64,000 nt of DNA from Aquabacter sp. L1I39. GTDB lineage: Bacteria > Pseudomonadota > Alphaproteobacteria > Rhizobiales > Xanthobacteraceae. Below the pieces are notes generated by a model. It made no database searches and had not been told where the DNA came from. It was given only the letters and a program-made list of their open reading frames with translations. The translations under genes were made by a program, and so were the position numbers. Below are positions 1 to 9,578 of the stretch, in pieces; positions within the stretch are counted from its first letter, which is position 1, and each line of letters starts with the position of its first letter. The stretch spans positions 4,487,597 to 4,551,596 of the forward strand of contig NZ_CP072392.1 of NCBI RefSeq assembly GCF_017742835.1. Direction: 5' to 3'.

Positions 1-202
1 GCCAAAGGCAGGGGTGGAGGGATGCGGGAGCGGCCGGCGCGCGGCGGCGCGCCAGATTGGGTAAGGGTTAGACGTCGGAGCCTCGCTCCGTCCGCTCCCG
101 CGCGGGGATTTCTGGCCTCGGCCCCGCGCCGCGTGGGCGACAGGTTCTCCCATCAGCACCGGCCGAACCACTGCCGGATCGGTGCGCCAGGACCTTCAGC
201 CT

Positions 203-325
203 CCTCTGCTAACGGTTCGGGGGGCGTTATTCCCCGTCCCGTCGGACACCCGCCCCCAGCACCACCCATCAGGCCGCTCCGGACGCGCCCCTCCTTGGTG
301 CCAGGTGCTCATACCCTAGCAGAGG
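203..325 (-). ncRNA. candidate structured RNA, family unknown
   Basis: On the minus strand, 325-316 (CCTCTGCTAG) can pair with 212-203 (TTAGCAGAGG) as a 10-bp closing helix. Inside, AGCACC can pair with GGTGCT, and GGGGGCG with CGCCCCC, which would give a three-way junction. The plus strand folds similarly, but the last closing pair becomes an A-C mismatch where the minus strand has a G-U pair, so I prefer minus. An A+T-rich stretch (about 333-366) lies just upstream of the minus-strand 5' end, where a promoter would be. I could not match it to 6S, SRP, RNase P, tmRNA or a known riboswitch. Confidence 0.3.
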
Positions 326-404
326 CTCGTAGAAATAGGAATATGGTCTAGGATATTTTTCTTAATGAGCGATGATTGCGACTCTCGCCCATCCCCCTCC
401 CTAT

Positions 405-429
405 CCCTCCCCCGCTTTGCGGGAGAGGG
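405..429. repeat. REP-like palindrome, copy 1
   Basis: This is a 25-bp imperfect palindrome with 11-bp arms, one mismatch and a TTT loop. Its exact reverse complement occurs at 509-533, and close variants lie between gcvPA and gcvPB (13299-13322 and 13377-13401). The paired inverted arrangement at two loci resembles REP/BIME elements. Confidence 0.75.
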
Positions 430-508
430 GACTTCCGTGCGCTTGGTCGGGGCGGCGCTCTGCCGTCAGGCGTCTGTCATCCGGACCTCTCCCCCGCTGC
501 GACGGGCT

Positions 509-533
509 CCCTCTCCCGCAAAGCGGGGGAGGG
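509..533. repeat. REP-like palindrome, copy 2 (inverted)
   Basis: This is the exact reverse complement of 405-429 (11-bp arms, AAA loop). With copy 1 it brackets about 80 bp, forming a BIME-like inverted pair. Confidence 0.75.
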
Positions 534-724
534 TGGGGGAGGGGGCGCGGGGGCGAGGCGCCGGTGGGGCAGGTCTCAGCGAAGAGGGGGCAGCGGCCCC
601 GTGCAATGGGAGAAGGGGGCGATGCGGCGGCGGGGACAGGAAGGCTCAAGGAAGGCTCACCTGCGTCCGCGCCGTCTCCCCGCCCCCAACGCGCCCCGCG
701 CCTCTTGACGCGTGCATGGACGCG

Positions 725-755
725 ACGTTTGGACGCCACGTTTGGACGCCACGTT
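725..755 (+). repeat. 13-bp direct repeat, about 2.4 copies
   Basis: The unit ACGTTTGGACGCC occurs at 725-737 and 738-750, followed by a partial third copy (ACGTT, 751-755). No function is apparent. Confidence 0.7.
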
Positions 756-1000
756 CACGGCAGGCTTTCCCGGCGAGGCGGGGCCTGATAGAAGCCGGCC
801 ATGCCTTTTTCGTCCCTGCACGCGATCCCGCGTCCGCTCATCGCCGCGCGAATTACCGGCCCGGTCGCCCCTGGGCGCGCCTGACGCGCGCGCGGGCCGG
901 CCGGGATCAAGGCGCCTGCCGGGATCGGGTTGCCCCGCGTGACCCCCGGCCCGACGCTCCAACGCCCATCGCGCAGCACGGACCCCTATCGAGCCTGACC

Positions 1001-4000
1001 ATGACCGACAAGACCGCCGACAAGACCGCAGAAGCCAGCGCCCCCGATTATTCCGCCACGCTCTTCCTGCCGCAGACCGAATTCCCCATGCGGGGCGGCC
1101 TGCCCAAGAAGGAGCCGGAGCTTCTGGAGCGCTGGGAGCGGCTCGGCCTCTATCGCCGCCTGCGCGAGGAAGGCCATGGCCGCCCGCGCTTCGTGCTGCA
1201 TGACGGCCCCCCTTACGCCAATGGCAACATCCATATCGGCCACGCGCTCAACAAGATCCTGAAAGACGTGGTGACGCGCTCGCAGCAGATGCTGGGTCAC
1301 GATTCCAACTATGTGCCCGGCTGGGACTGCCACGGCCTGCCCATCGAGTGGAAGATCGAGGAAGAAAATTACCGCAAGAAGGGCAAGTCCAAGCCGGACC
1401 TGACCGACAGCGCGGCCATGATCGCCTTCCGCCAGGAATGCCGCGCCTATGCCGAGCACTGGCTGAGCGAGCAGCGCACCGAGTTCAAGCGCCTGGGCGT
1501 GGAGGGCGACTGGACCCACCCCTACACCACCATGTCGTATCTGGGCGAAGCGCAGATCGCCCGCGAGATCATCAAGTTCGCCGAAAACGGCCTGCTCTAT
1601 CGCGGCTCGAAGCCGGTCATGTGGTCGGTGGTGGAGAAGACCGCCTTGGCCGAGGCGGAGGTGGAGTATCACGACCACACGTCGGATACGGTGTGGGTGA
1701 AGTTTCCGGTGAAGTCTACCAAAGGGGGAAATACCCAGTGGGGATCTGCCGACTTGGCACGTGCTGAAAGTAATTTTCTTAAACTAAGGGGCGCCTCAGT
1801 CGTTATCTGGACGACCACGCCTTGGACGCTACCGGGAAACCGGGCGATCTCGTTCTCGTCAAAGATCGCTTACGGCCTCTATGAAATCACAGACGCTCCC
1901 GCAGACAATTGGGCTGAGGTCGGCGACAAGCTGATTTTGGCTGATAAATTGGCTCACGAGGTATTTAAGGCAGCGAGAATTGCCGAAAACGGCTTTCGGC
2001 GTATTAGCACTGTTTCGAGCGCTGAGTTGGAGAGTGCCCTTACCGCCCACCCCCTCGCTTCCCTCGGCTACGACTTCCCCGTTCCCTTGCTCGACGGCGA
2101 CCACGTCACCGACGACGCCGGCACGGGCTTCGTCCACACCGCGCCGGGCCATGGCCGCGAGGACTTCGAGATCTGGACCCAGAACCGCCGGTGGCTGGAG
2201 GAGCGCGGCATCAATCCCGCCATCCCCTATACGGTGGATGAGGACAGCTTCTACACCGCCCAGGCCCCCGGCTTCGAAGGCAAGCGCGTCATCACCGAGA
2301 AGGGGGAGACGGGCGATGCCAACAAGGCCGTCATCGAGGCGCTCATCGCCGCCGGCAACCTGCTGGCGCGTGGCCGGCTGAAGCACCAGTATCCCCATTC
2401 CTGGCGCTCCAAGAAGCCGGTCATCTTCCGCAATACCCCCCAATGGTTCATCGCCATGGACCAGGACATCCGCGACGAGCACGGCCGCCCCGCGCCGCGC
2501 CCCGCCACCTTGCCGGGCAATGTGCCGGACACCCTGCGCGAGCGGGCGCTGGCCGGCATCAAGACCGTGCAATGGGTGCCGGAGGTGGGCGAGAACCGCA
2601 TCACCGGCATGATCGCCAACCGGCCGGACTGGGTGGTCTCCCGCCAGCGCGCCTGGGGCGTGCCCATCGCCGTCTTCGTGAAGGAGAAGGGCGACGGGGC
2701 GGTGGAGATCCTGAAGGATGCCGCCGTCAATGCCCGCATCGTCGCCGCCTTCGAGGAAGAAGGCGCGGACGCCTGGTACAAGGAAGGCGCCCGGGAGCGT
2801 TTCCTGGCCGACCGTGCCGCCGAGGGCTGGGTGAAGGTGGACGACATCCTGGACGTGTGGTTCGATTCCGGATCGACCCACGCCTTCACTTTGGAAAAGC
2901 GCGCCGACCTCAAGGCCAACCGCGCGCCCAACGGCCCCGACCGGGTGATGTATCTGGAAGGCTCGGACCAGCATCGCGGCTGGTTCCATTCCTCGCTCCT
3001 GGAAAGCTGCGGCACCCGTGGCCGCCCGCCTTATGACGCCGTGCTCACCCACGGCTTCGTGCTGGACGAGGACGGGCGCAAGATGTCCAAGTCGCTGGGC
3101 AACGTGGTCTCCCCCCAGGAGGTCATCAAGGCGTCCGGCGCCGATATCCTGCGCCTGTGGGTCTGCGCCTCCGACTATTCGGACGATCTGCGCATCGGCC
3201 CGGAAATCCTGAAGACCACCGCCGACACCTATCGCAAGCTGCGCAACACCATCCGCTGGCTGCTGGGCTCGCTGCACCATTACCGGGCGGCGGAAAAGGT
3301 GGCGTTCGCCGACATGCCGGCCCTGGAGCGCCTCGTCCTCCATCGCCTGCAGGAGTTGGACGGCCAGGTGCGCGCCGCCTATGTGGCCTTCGACTATAAG
3401 AAGGTGCACGCGCTGCTCACCAACTTCATGACCACCGAGCTGTCGGCCTTCTATTTCGACGTGCGCAAGGACGCGCTCTATTGCGATCCCATCTCCTCGC
3501 TGACGCGCCGGGCCTGCCTGACCGTGCTGGAGGAGACCTTCAACCGGGTCGTCACCTGGCTCGCGCCCATCCTGCCCTTCACCTGCGAGGAGGCCTATAT
3601 CGCCCGCACGGGGAATGAGGAGGGCTCGGTGCACCTGCTGACCTTCCCCGAGACCCCGGCGGAATGGCGAAACGAGGCCCTGGCCGAGACCTGGCGCAAG
3701 ATCCGCTCCGTGCGCCGGGTGGTGCTGGGGGCGCTGGAGGTGGAGCGTGCCGCCAAGCGCATGGGCTCGTCGCTGGAGGCCGCGCCCCGCATCCATGTGA
3801 GCAATCCGGAGCTTGCCGCCGCGCTCGCGGGCGTCGACATGGCGGAGGTGTGCATCACCTCCGGCGCGCAGGTGCTGCTGGACGAAGGCCCGGCGGATGC
3901 CTTCCGCCTGGAGGACGTGCCGGGCGTCGCGGTGGAGCCGGTTCCGGCCGTGGGCACCAAGTGCGCCCGCTCCTGGAAGGTGTCCACCGAGGTGGGCGCC

Positions 4001-4078
4001 GACCCCGACTATCCCGATGTCACCCCCCGGGACGCGCAGGCCCTGCGCGAACTGGCGGCGGCGCAGGCAGCGGCTTGA
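1001..4078 (+). CDS. ileS: isoleucyl-tRNA synthetase
   Basis: Charges tRNA-Ile with isoleucine in the cytoplasm and edits misactivated valine. The 1025-residue class I synthetase has the HIGH signature at about residue 78 ([12 protein letters not shown]), the CP1 editing domain in the middle and KMSKS at about 694. I start at ATG 1001 because the frame upstream to 365 has no synthetase-like sequence. The C-terminal zinc-finger region keeps KCARSWK, but the further cysteines usual in bacterial IleS are missing, so zinc binding there is probably lost. Oddly, about 1700-2050, inside the editing domain, is only about 53% G+C by hand count (1741-2040), with codons such as CTA, AGG and TTT that neighbours avoid. 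lspA follows after 2 bases. Confidence 0.97.
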   Translation: MTDKTADKTAEASAPDYSATLFLPQTEFPMRGGLPKKEPELLERWERLGLYRRLREEGHGRPRFVLHDGPPYANGNIHIGHALNKILKDVVTRSQQMLGHDSNYVPGWDCHGLPIEWKIEEENYRKKGKSKPDLTDSAAMIAFRQECRAYAEHWLSEQRTEFKRLGVEGDWTHPYTTMSYLGEAQIAREIIKFAENGLLYRGSKPVMWSVVEKTALAEAEVEYHDHTSDTVWVKFPVKSTKGGNTQWGSADLARAESNFLKLRGASVVIWTTTPWTLPGNRAISFSSKIAYGLYEITDAPADNWAEVGDKLILADKLAHEVFKAARIAENGFRRISTVSSAELESALTAHPLASLGYDFPVPLLDGDHVTDDAGTGFVHTAPGHGREDFEIWTQNRRWLEERGINPAIPYTVDEDSFYTAQAPGFEGKRVITEKGETGDANKAVIEALIAAGNLLARGRLKHQYPHSWRSKKPVIFRNTPQWFIAMDQDIRDEHGRPAPRPATLPGNVPDTLRERALAGIKTVQWVPEVGENRITGMIANRPDWVVSRQRAWGVPIAVFVKEKGDGAVEILKDAAVNARIVAAFEEEGADAWYKEGARERFLADRAAEGWVKVDDILDVWFDSGSTHAFTLEKRADLKANRAPNGPDRVMYLEGSDQHRGWFHSSLLESCGTRGRPPYDAVLTHGFVLDEDGRKMSKSLGNVVSPQEVIKASGADILRLWVCASDYSDDLRIGPEILKTTADTYRKLRNTIRWLLGSLHHYRAAEKVAFADMPALERLVLHRLQELDGQVRAAYVAFDYKKVHALLTNFMTTELSAFYFDVRKDALYCDPISSLTRRACLTVLEETFNRVVTWLAPILPFTCEEAYIARTGNEEGSVHLLTFPETPAEWRNEALAETWRKIRSVRRVVLGALEVERAAKRMGSSLEAAPRIHVSNPELAAALAGVDMAEVCITSGAQVLLDEGPADAFRLEDVPGVAVEPVPAVGTKCARSWKVSTEVGADPDYPDVTPRDAQALRELAAAQAAA

Positions 4079-4080
4079 CC

Positions 4081-4581
4081 ATGTCGGCGCTGCGGCTCGG
4101 CCTTCTCACGGCGCTGGCCTCCCTGGTCCTCGACCAGGCGAGCAAGGTGGCCGTGCTCCACTGGTCGGAGAACTGGACCGAGCGGCTGGTGACGGTGACG
4201 CCGTTCCTGGACTTCGTGGCCATCTGGAACACCGGCATCAGCTACGGCCTCTTCCCCCAGGGAGAGGCCGGGCGCTGGGTTCTGGTGGCCATCAATGCGG
4301 TGGCGGCGGTGCTGTTCGCGGTGTGGCTGGCCCGCACGCCCCGCCGCTTCGAGGCCTTCGCGCTGGGCCTGCTCATTGGCGGGGCCATCGGCAATGCGGT
4401 GGACCGGCTGGTCTATGGGGCGGTGTTCGACTTCATCTCCCTGCACGCTTTCGGCTTGCGCTGGTATGTGTTCAACATCGCAGACGTGGCGGTCGTTGTG
4501 GGCGTGGCGTTGCTTCTTTATGATGCCCTCTTTGCGCGTGCCTCAAAAACGCCGCCCTCAGGGGCCAGCCCTAGGGAGTGA
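4081..4581 (+). CDS. lspA: lipoprotein signal peptidase II
   Basis: An inner-membrane aspartyl peptidase that removes signal peptides from prolipoproteins. The 166-residue protein has the usual family length and four hydrophobic segments. Catalytic aspartates are predicted at about D108 (GNAVDR) and D135 (NIADVA). It starts two bases after the ileS stop, the classic ileS-lspA arrangement, so the two are probably cotranscribed. A likely substrate nearby is the lipoprotein encoded at 8478-9395. Confidence 0.96.
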   Translation: MSALRLGLLTALASLVLDQASKVAVLHWSENWTERLVTVTPFLDFVAIWNTGISYGLFPQGEAGRWVLVAINAVAAVLFAVWLARTPRRFEAFALGLLIGGAIGNAVDRLVYGAVFDFISLHAFGLRWYVFNIADVAVVVGVALLLYDALFARASKTPPSGASPRE

Positions 4582-4635
4582 CCCTGGGTCCGTAGCAGGC
4601 ACCGCGGGGTGGAAGAGATCCTAGAGGACATGTCC

Positions 4636-5367
4636 ATGCGACTGAGCACGAGACCTTCCGGCGAGACGCGCCGCCGCGCCACGGGCGAGGTCGGGTCGTC
4701 CCTGGCCCGGTCGTCCCTGTCCAGTGCCGGCGTGAAGTTCCTGCCGGCGGTGATGCTTGCGGCCGGCCTTTGTGTGCCCGGCGCCTCGGCCCGCGCCCAG
4801 GATGGCGACTTCTTCCAGAACATCCTCGCCACGCTGGGCGTGGTGGAAGGCGAAAAGCCCGACATCCAGTATCGCGAGCGGGCGCCGCTGGTGGTGCCCC
4901 CTGGCACGGCCGCCTCGTCGCTGCCGCCGCCCAAGGAAGGCGCGGCCGTCACCAATCCCAACTGGCCGAAGGACTACGACCTCCAGCGTGCCCAGGCCGC
5001 CAAGGCCGACGACAAGACGCCGCTGCGCCGGGACGATCCCGGCAACCCGCTGCTGCCTTCGCAGTTGAACAACCCCAAGTTCAAGCCGCTGGCCTCAAAC
5101 CGCGTCACCGAGCCGAACACCGGCCGCGCCCGCGACGAACTGATGCCGAGCGAACTGGGCTTCAAGGGTTGGAACATGGGTGCGCTCAATGGCCCCCAGG
5201 ACAAGCCGCTGGTGTTTACGGGCGAGCCGACCCGCGAGGCGCTGACCCAGCCCCCGCCCGGCTACCAGACCCCGGCCCCTAATGCGCCCTATGGCACCGT
5301 GGAGAAGAAGGAAGAGCCGTTCAAGCTCCCGAGCTTCTTCGATCTCCAGAATACCAGTTCCAAATAG
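4636..5367 (+). CDS. secreted protein of unknown function
   Basis: A 243-residue protein with an arginine-rich N terminus followed by a hydrophobic stretch and an A-x-A-type site (ASARAQDGD), consistent with export. The rest is polar, proline-rich and probably largely unstructured, with no enzymatic motif. ATG 4636 is chosen because the AGAGGA at 4623-4628 is well spaced for it and too close to the alternative at 4630. It sits between lspA and a pair of M16 proteases. I recall similarly placed small proteins in other Hyphomicrobiales, but I assign no function. Confidence 0.8.
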   Translation: MRLSTRPSGETRRRATGEVGSSLARSSLSSAGVKFLPAVMLAAGLCVPGASARAQDGDFFQNILATLGVVEGEKPDIQYRERAPLVVPPGTAASSLPPPKEGAAVTNPNWPKDYDLQRAQAAKADDKTPLRRDDPGNPLLPSQLNNPKFKPLASNRVTEPNTGRARDELMPSELGFKGWNMGALNGPQDKPLVFTGEPTREALTQPPPGYQTPAPNAPYGTVEKKEEPFKLPSFFDLQNTSSK

Positions 5368-5496
5368 GGCTCCTGCCGCGCGGGGACAGGCGGGATGGCC
5401 TGCGCCACCGCCCCGTCCCGGCCCCGGACTGCGCGAGCGACGTGAGCGGACGGCCGTACCCGGCCGCCCGTGCAACCGCCCGGAAAGATTTTCATC

Positions 5497-6903
5497 GTGA
5501 CATTGAGACGCATCGCCATGGCCGTTCTGATTGCCGCCGGCACCGCCGCCGCCACCGTCCAGCCCTCGCTTGCCGGTGGTCCGGAGGTGAGCCAGTTTGA
5601 GTTGAAGAACGGCCTGAAGGTGATGGTCATCCCCGACCACCGCACCCCGGTGGTCACCCACATGGTCTGGTATCAGGTGGGCTCGGCGGACGAGCAGCCC
5701 GGCAAGTCCGGCATCGCCCATTTCCTTGAGCACCTGATGTTCAAGGGCACCGAGAAGAACCCGCCCGGCAAGTTCTCGGCCGAGGTGGCGCGGCTCGGCG
5801 GCCAGGAGAATGCCTTCACCTCCCAGGACTACACCGCCTATTATCAGCGGGTGGCCAAGGAGCACCTGGAAAAGGTCATGGCCTTCGAGGCCGACCGCAT
5901 GACCGGCCTGAAACTCTCCGACGAGGTGGTGCTGCCCGAGCGCGACGTGGTGCTGGAAGAGCGCCGTATGCGCACCGACAACGATCCCGGCGCCCGTCTC
6001 GCCGAGGCGCTGCAGGCGGCCACCTATGTGAACCATCCCTACCAGCATCCCATCATCGGCTGGGAGCACGAGATCAAGGGCCTCAATCGCGAGGACGCGC
6101 TGGCCTTCTATCGCCGCTTCTATGCGCCCAACAATGCGGTGCTGGTGGTGGCAGGCGATGTGGACCCCAAGGAGGTGCTCGCGCTCGCCGAGAAGACCTA
6201 TGGCCAGGTGGCCCGCGCCGACACGCCGCCGCGCAACCGCCCGCAGGAGCCCGAGCCGCAGGCCCATCGCCGGGTGTCGCTGGCCGATCCCCGCGTGGCG
6301 CAGCCGAGCCTCCAGCGCACCTATCTCGTCCCGTCCTACCGCACCGCCAAGCCCGGCGAGGCGGAGGCCCTGGATGTGGCCGCCCAGATCCTGGGCGGCG
6401 GCCAGACCGGGCGCCTCTATCGCACGCTGGTGGTGGACAAGGGCCTCGCGGCCGGCGCCGGTGCCTGGTATCAGAGCACGGCCTATGACGCGACGCGCTT
6501 TGGCGTCTCGGCCTCGCCCCGTCCGGGCGTGACCCTGGAAAGCCTGGAGCAGGCGGTGGACGAGGCGGTGGCCAAGCTCGCCGCCGAAGGGCCGGACGAG
6601 CTGGAGCTCGCCCGCGCCAAGACCCGCATGACCGCCGACGCCATCTATGCCCGCGACAACCAGGCGACGCTCGCCCGCATCTATGGCGCCGCCTGGGCCA
6701 CCGGCATCTCGGTGGATGACGTGAACCAGTGGCCCGACCGCATCAAGGCCGTGACCGCCGAGGACGTGAAGGCGGCCATGCAGCGTTATCTCACGCTGAG
6801 CCGCGCGGTGACGGGCTATCTCACCCAGCCCCCCGCGGCCGCCAAGGATGCGCCGGCCAAGGACGGGTCGGGTTCTGCCGCGCCGAAGGAGAACCGTTCG
6901 TGA
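5497..6903 (+). CDS. M16 zinc peptidase, catalytic partner
   Basis: A 468-residue periplasmic protease with an N-terminal signal-like segment ending near PSLAGG. The inverted zinc motif HFLEH (about residues 75-79) and a downstream acidic stretch (VVLEERR) supply metal ligands and the catalytic glutamate, typical of the M16B (processing-peptidase-like) family. I place the start at GTG 5497, after GGAAAG. GTG 5470 would add nine residues before the signal sequence. It overlaps the next M16 gene by 4 bases (GTGA), and the two probably form a heterodimer. The natural substrate cannot be read from the sequence. Confidence 0.9.
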   Translation: MTLRRIAMAVLIAAGTAAATVQPSLAGGPEVSQFELKNGLKVMVIPDHRTPVVTHMVWYQVGSADEQPGKSGIAHFLEHLMFKGTEKNPPGKFSAEVARLGGQENAFTSQDYTAYYQRVAKEHLEKVMAFEADRMTGLKLSDEVVLPERDVVLEERRMRTDNDPGARLAEALQAATYVNHPYQHPIIGWEHEIKGLNREDALAFYRRFYAPNNAVLVVAGDVDPKEVLALAEKTYGQVARADTPPRNRPQEPEPQAHRRVSLADPRVAQPSLQRTYLVPSYRTAKPGEAEALDVAAQILGGGQTGRLYRTLVVDKGLAAGAGAWYQSTAYDATRFGVSASPRPGVTLESLEQAVDEAVAKLAAEGPDELELARAKTRMTADAIYARDNQATLARIYGAAWATGISVDDVNQWPDRIKAVTAEDVKAAMQRYLTLSRAVTGYLTQPPAAAKDAPAKDGSGSAAPKENRS

Positions 6904-8333
6904 GGCGCGCGCTGCGCGCGCCCGCAGGCCGTTCCGAGTCCTCTTTTTCCGCCGTGCGCCGCGCCGGCCTCCCGGACGGCCTGTCGGCCGGGAAATACGC
7001 GCTTGCGGGCCTTGCTGGCTTGTTCTTATTGGTAGCCATGACCATTGCCCTTGCCCCCCACGCCCAAGCCCAGTCCAAGACCACCCGCATCGCGAAGGTG
7101 GTGAGCCCGGGCGGCATCGAGGCCTGGCTGGTGCGCGACACGACCTTGCCGCTCATCGCCATGGAATTCGCTTTCCTGGGCGGGGCCGCGCAGGATCCGG
7201 CGGATCGCCCCGGCGTCGCCAGCCTTGCCGCCTCGCTGCTGGATGAGGGCGCCGGCGATATGAATGCGGAGGCCTTCCACCGGGCGCTGGCCGACAAGGC
7301 CATCGAGCTGCATTTCGACGCCAATCGCGACGAGGTGCGCGGCTCGGTGCGCACCCTGTCGGAGAACCGCGACGCGGCCTTCGACCTCTTGCGCCTGTCG
7401 GTGACGCAGCCGCGCTTCGACGACGAGGCGGTGGAGCGCATCCGCGCCGCCCAACTCGCCGGCCTGCGCCGCCGCTCCACCGATCCCAACAGTCTCGCCA
7501 GCGAGCGCTGGTTCTCCATCGCCTTCCCGAACCATCCCTATGGACGGCCGGTGGACGGCACGCTGGAGAGCGTGCCCAAGATCACCCGCGCCGACCTCCA
7601 GGCCTTCGCCAAGCGGACCCTGGCCCGCTCCAACCTGCGCATCGCGGTGGTCGGCGACATCACGCCAGAGGATCTCGGCCAGGAGTTGGACAAGATTTTC
7701 GGCGCCCTTCCGGACAAGGCGGACCTCACCCCGGTCGCCGATGTGACCCCCAAGGGCATCGGCGCGGTGGATGTGATCCCGCTAGCGGTGCCCCAGTCGG
7801 TGGTGCTGATGGGCACGGTGGGCCTGGAGCGCAAGGATCCGGACTTTATCCCGGCCTATGTGCTCAACCACATATTGGGCGGCAGCGCCTTCTCCTCCCG
7901 CCTCTTCAAGGAGGTGCGCGAGGCGCGCGGGCTCGCTTATTCCGTCTATTCCTATCAGGTGGCCCTCGACCATGTGGGCCTCTGGTTCTCCGGCACCGCC
8001 ACCAAGAATGAGCGGGCGGGCGAATCCATCCGCATCATCGGCGAAGAGTTCGCCGCGATCCTGGACAAGGGGCCGACCGCCGAGGAACTGAAGGAAGCCA
8101 AGAGCTACCTCACCGGCTCCTATGCGCTGCGCTTCGACACCTCCTCGAAGGTGGCGGGCCAGTTGCTCCAGATCCAGATCGACCAATTGGGCATCGACTA
8201 TATCGACCGGCGGAATGCGCTGATCGAGGCGGTGAGCCTGGAGGATCTGAACCGCGTCGCGCGCCGTCTCACCGACGCGCGCAAGGCGCTCACCGTGGTG
8301 GTGGGCCGGCCCGAGGGCCTTGCCGGCCAGTGA
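6900..8333 (+). CDS. M16 peptidase family, non-zinc partner
   Basis: A 477-residue M16 protein lacking HxxEH: the equivalent region reads SLLDEGAG. It keeps the C-terminal-domain R/Y region (FSSRLFKEVREARGLAYSVY) that helps bind substrate in M16 heterodimers. The GTG start at 6900 overlaps the upstream stop and has a well-spaced AAGGAG, so translational coupling is likely. A hydrophobic segment at about residues 30-50 followed by HAQAQS suggests export, although the N-terminal lead is long. I infer a pair in which one subunit supplies zinc chemistry and this one the substrate-binding half. Confidence 0.9.
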   Translation: MRRALRAPAGRSESSFSAVRRAGLPDGLSAGKYALAGLAGLFLLVAMTIALAPHAQAQSKTTRIAKVVSPGGIEAWLVRDTTLPLIAMEFAFLGGAAQDPADRPGVASLAASLLDEGAGDMNAEAFHRALADKAIELHFDANRDEVRGSVRTLSENRDAAFDLLRLSVTQPRFDDEAVERIRAAQLAGLRRRSTDPNSLASERWFSIAFPNHPYGRPVDGTLESVPKITRADLQAFAKRTLARSNLRIAVVGDITPEDLGQELDKIFGALPDKADLTPVADVTPKGIGAVDVIPLAVPQSVVLMGTVGLERKDPDFIPAYVLNHILGGSAFSSRLFKEVREARGLAYSVYSYQVALDHVGLWFSGTATKNERAGESIRIIGEEFAAILDKGPTAEELKEAKSYLTGSYALRFDTSSKVAGQLLQIQIDQLGIDYIDRRNALIEAVSLEDLNRVARRLTDARKALTVVVGRPEGLAGQ

Positions 8334-8477
8334 GGCGCGGCAGGGCCCCGCTTTGCCGGTAACCATGCTTTGCGATAGTGGGCGCCGGTTTCGTTCGGAA
8401 ACGGACCGGGCCTCCCACGCCGGCTTAACATTCTGTTATAGATGCCCGCGAAAAAGCAGGAGGATGGGAGCAGCCTG

Positions 8478-9395
8478 ATGCGTATGCCCTTCAATGCGAC
8501 CTGGCCGGTGCGCTTGCTTGTGCCTGCCGCACTGTCCCTGGCCTTGGCGGGTTGCGCCGGCGGCGGGAATTCCCAGGGCACCTTCGGCGCCCCCGGCGTG
8601 GATGTGGAGCCGGGCGCCGGCACCCGCATCTCCGACCAGGCGGTGGCCGGCGTCGGCGGCCCTTCGGCGGCCCCGCCCAGCCTGACCGTGGGCACCGGCG
8701 CCAATGCGGTGGACTATTCTTGCCCGGTGGTGGACGTGCGCACGGGCGCCGGCACCTGGCAGGTGCCGGGCAATGGCGGTCTGAAATACCAGGCGACGGT
8801 GGCGACCCTCGCCCGCGAATGCGCCATCAACGGCACCACCATGACCATGAAGGTGGGCATCGAGGGCCGGGTGATCCTCGGCGAGAAGGGCACCCCGGGC
8901 GGCCTGTCCGTGCCGATCCGCATCGCTGTGGTGCAGGAGGGGCCGAACCCCAAGACCATCACCACCAAGTTCTTCACCGTGCCGCTGAACATTCCGGCGG
9001 GCGAGAACCAGCTTCTGTTCTCGGTGGTCGAGGACCAACTGAGCTTCCCGCTGACCAATCCCGGCGATGTGGAAAAGTACGTGGTCTATGTGGGCTTTGA
9101 CCCCAAGGGCAGCTCCGAGCCGGCCCGTCCGCGCACCACCTCCCGGCCGCGCCCTGCCGCGCCCGCCGCCGCCGCTCCTGCCGCAGCGGCCCCTGCCGCC
9201 GCCGCGCCCGCGGCTGCCGCACCGGCAGCCAGCTCTTCGTCCTCGTCCTCCAGCTCGTCCTCCAGCAGCGGCGGCTTTGCCCCGCCGCCCAGCACGAGCA
9301 GCAGCTCCAGCAGCACGGGCGGCTTCTCCAACAGCTCCGGCGGGGCCACGTTCGGACCGCCCCCCGGCACCTTCGCGCCGGCGCCCGGCCAGTGA
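8478..9395 (+). CDS. lipoprotein with PAAAA and serine repeats
   Basis: A 305-residue protein with a signal peptide ending in a lipobox (LALAGC), so the mature protein should be a lipid-anchored envelope protein matured by LspA. The middle (about residues 65-210) is compact, with two or three cysteines and a likely beta-rich fold. The tail is low complexity: four PAAAA-type repeats, then long serine runs alternating with glycine/proline blocks. The start at 8478 follows GGGAG. ATG 8442 would add 12 residues. The function is unknown, and the repeat tail is likely to vary in length among strains. Confidence 0.85.
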   Translation: MRMPFNATWPVRLLVPAALSLALAGCAGGGNSQGTFGAPGVDVEPGAGTRISDQAVAGVGGPSAAPPSLTVGTGANAVDYSCPVVDVRTGAGTWQVPGNGGLKYQATVATLARECAINGTTMTMKVGIEGRVILGEKGTPGGLSVPIRIAVVQEGPNPKTITTKFFTVPLNIPAGENQLLFSVVEDQLSFPLTNPGDVEKYVVYVGFDPKGSSEPARPRTTSRPRPAAPAAAAPAAAAPAAAAPAAAAPAASSSSSSSSSSSSSGGFAPPPSTSSSSSSTGGFSNSSGGATFGPPPGTFAPAPGQ

Positions 9396-9468
9396 GCCGG
9401 CGCTGCTGGCACGGGGTATCCCCCGCTGCCGGCAGGCGAAACACGATGGCGCAAGCCGTTTGATCCAG

Positions 9469-9500
9469 GCGCCGCCCTCCGGGGCGGCGCTTTCGTTTTT
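9469..9500 (+). terminator. intrinsic terminator after the lipoprotein gene
   Basis: A perfect 9-bp stem (GCGCCGCCC, 9469-9477, with GGGCGGCGC, 9482-9490) and a 4-base loop, followed by TTTCGTTTTT. It separates the upstream genes from the riboswitch-controlled gcv operon. Confidence 0.85.
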
Positions 9501-9578
9501 GTGCGCCGCGTTGACGCGGCGTGGCGATCCTCTATGCTTGAGGGCGCTGGCAGAGGATTCTGCTGGCAATCGGACGAT

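Larger units (their letters stand above)
1..1000. other. 1-kb gene-free leader upstream of ileS
   Basis: I see no convincing coding region here. Open frames crossing it lack recognisable protein features and look like high-G+C artefacts. It holds a possible structured RNA (203-325), an A+T-rich stretch (about 333-366) that could be a promoter, a pair of inverted palindromic repeats (405-429 and 509-533) and a short 13-bp direct repeat (725-755). The ileS start is at the far right edge, so part of the region may be ileS 5' untranslated sequence. Confidence 0.6.

Noticed and set aside
203..325. Assignment of the structured region to 6S RNA or SRP RNA
   Set aside because: It lacks the conserved SRP apical loop and the 6S central-bulge pattern, so I left the family open.
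365..1000. N-terminal extension of IleS to 365
   Set aside because: It runs through palindromic repeats, is arginine/proline-rich, and has no synthetase similarity. ATG 1001 gives a normal N terminus.
1859..3796. Minus-strand open frame opposite ileS
   Set aside because: Antisense shadow of a clearly conserved synthetase.
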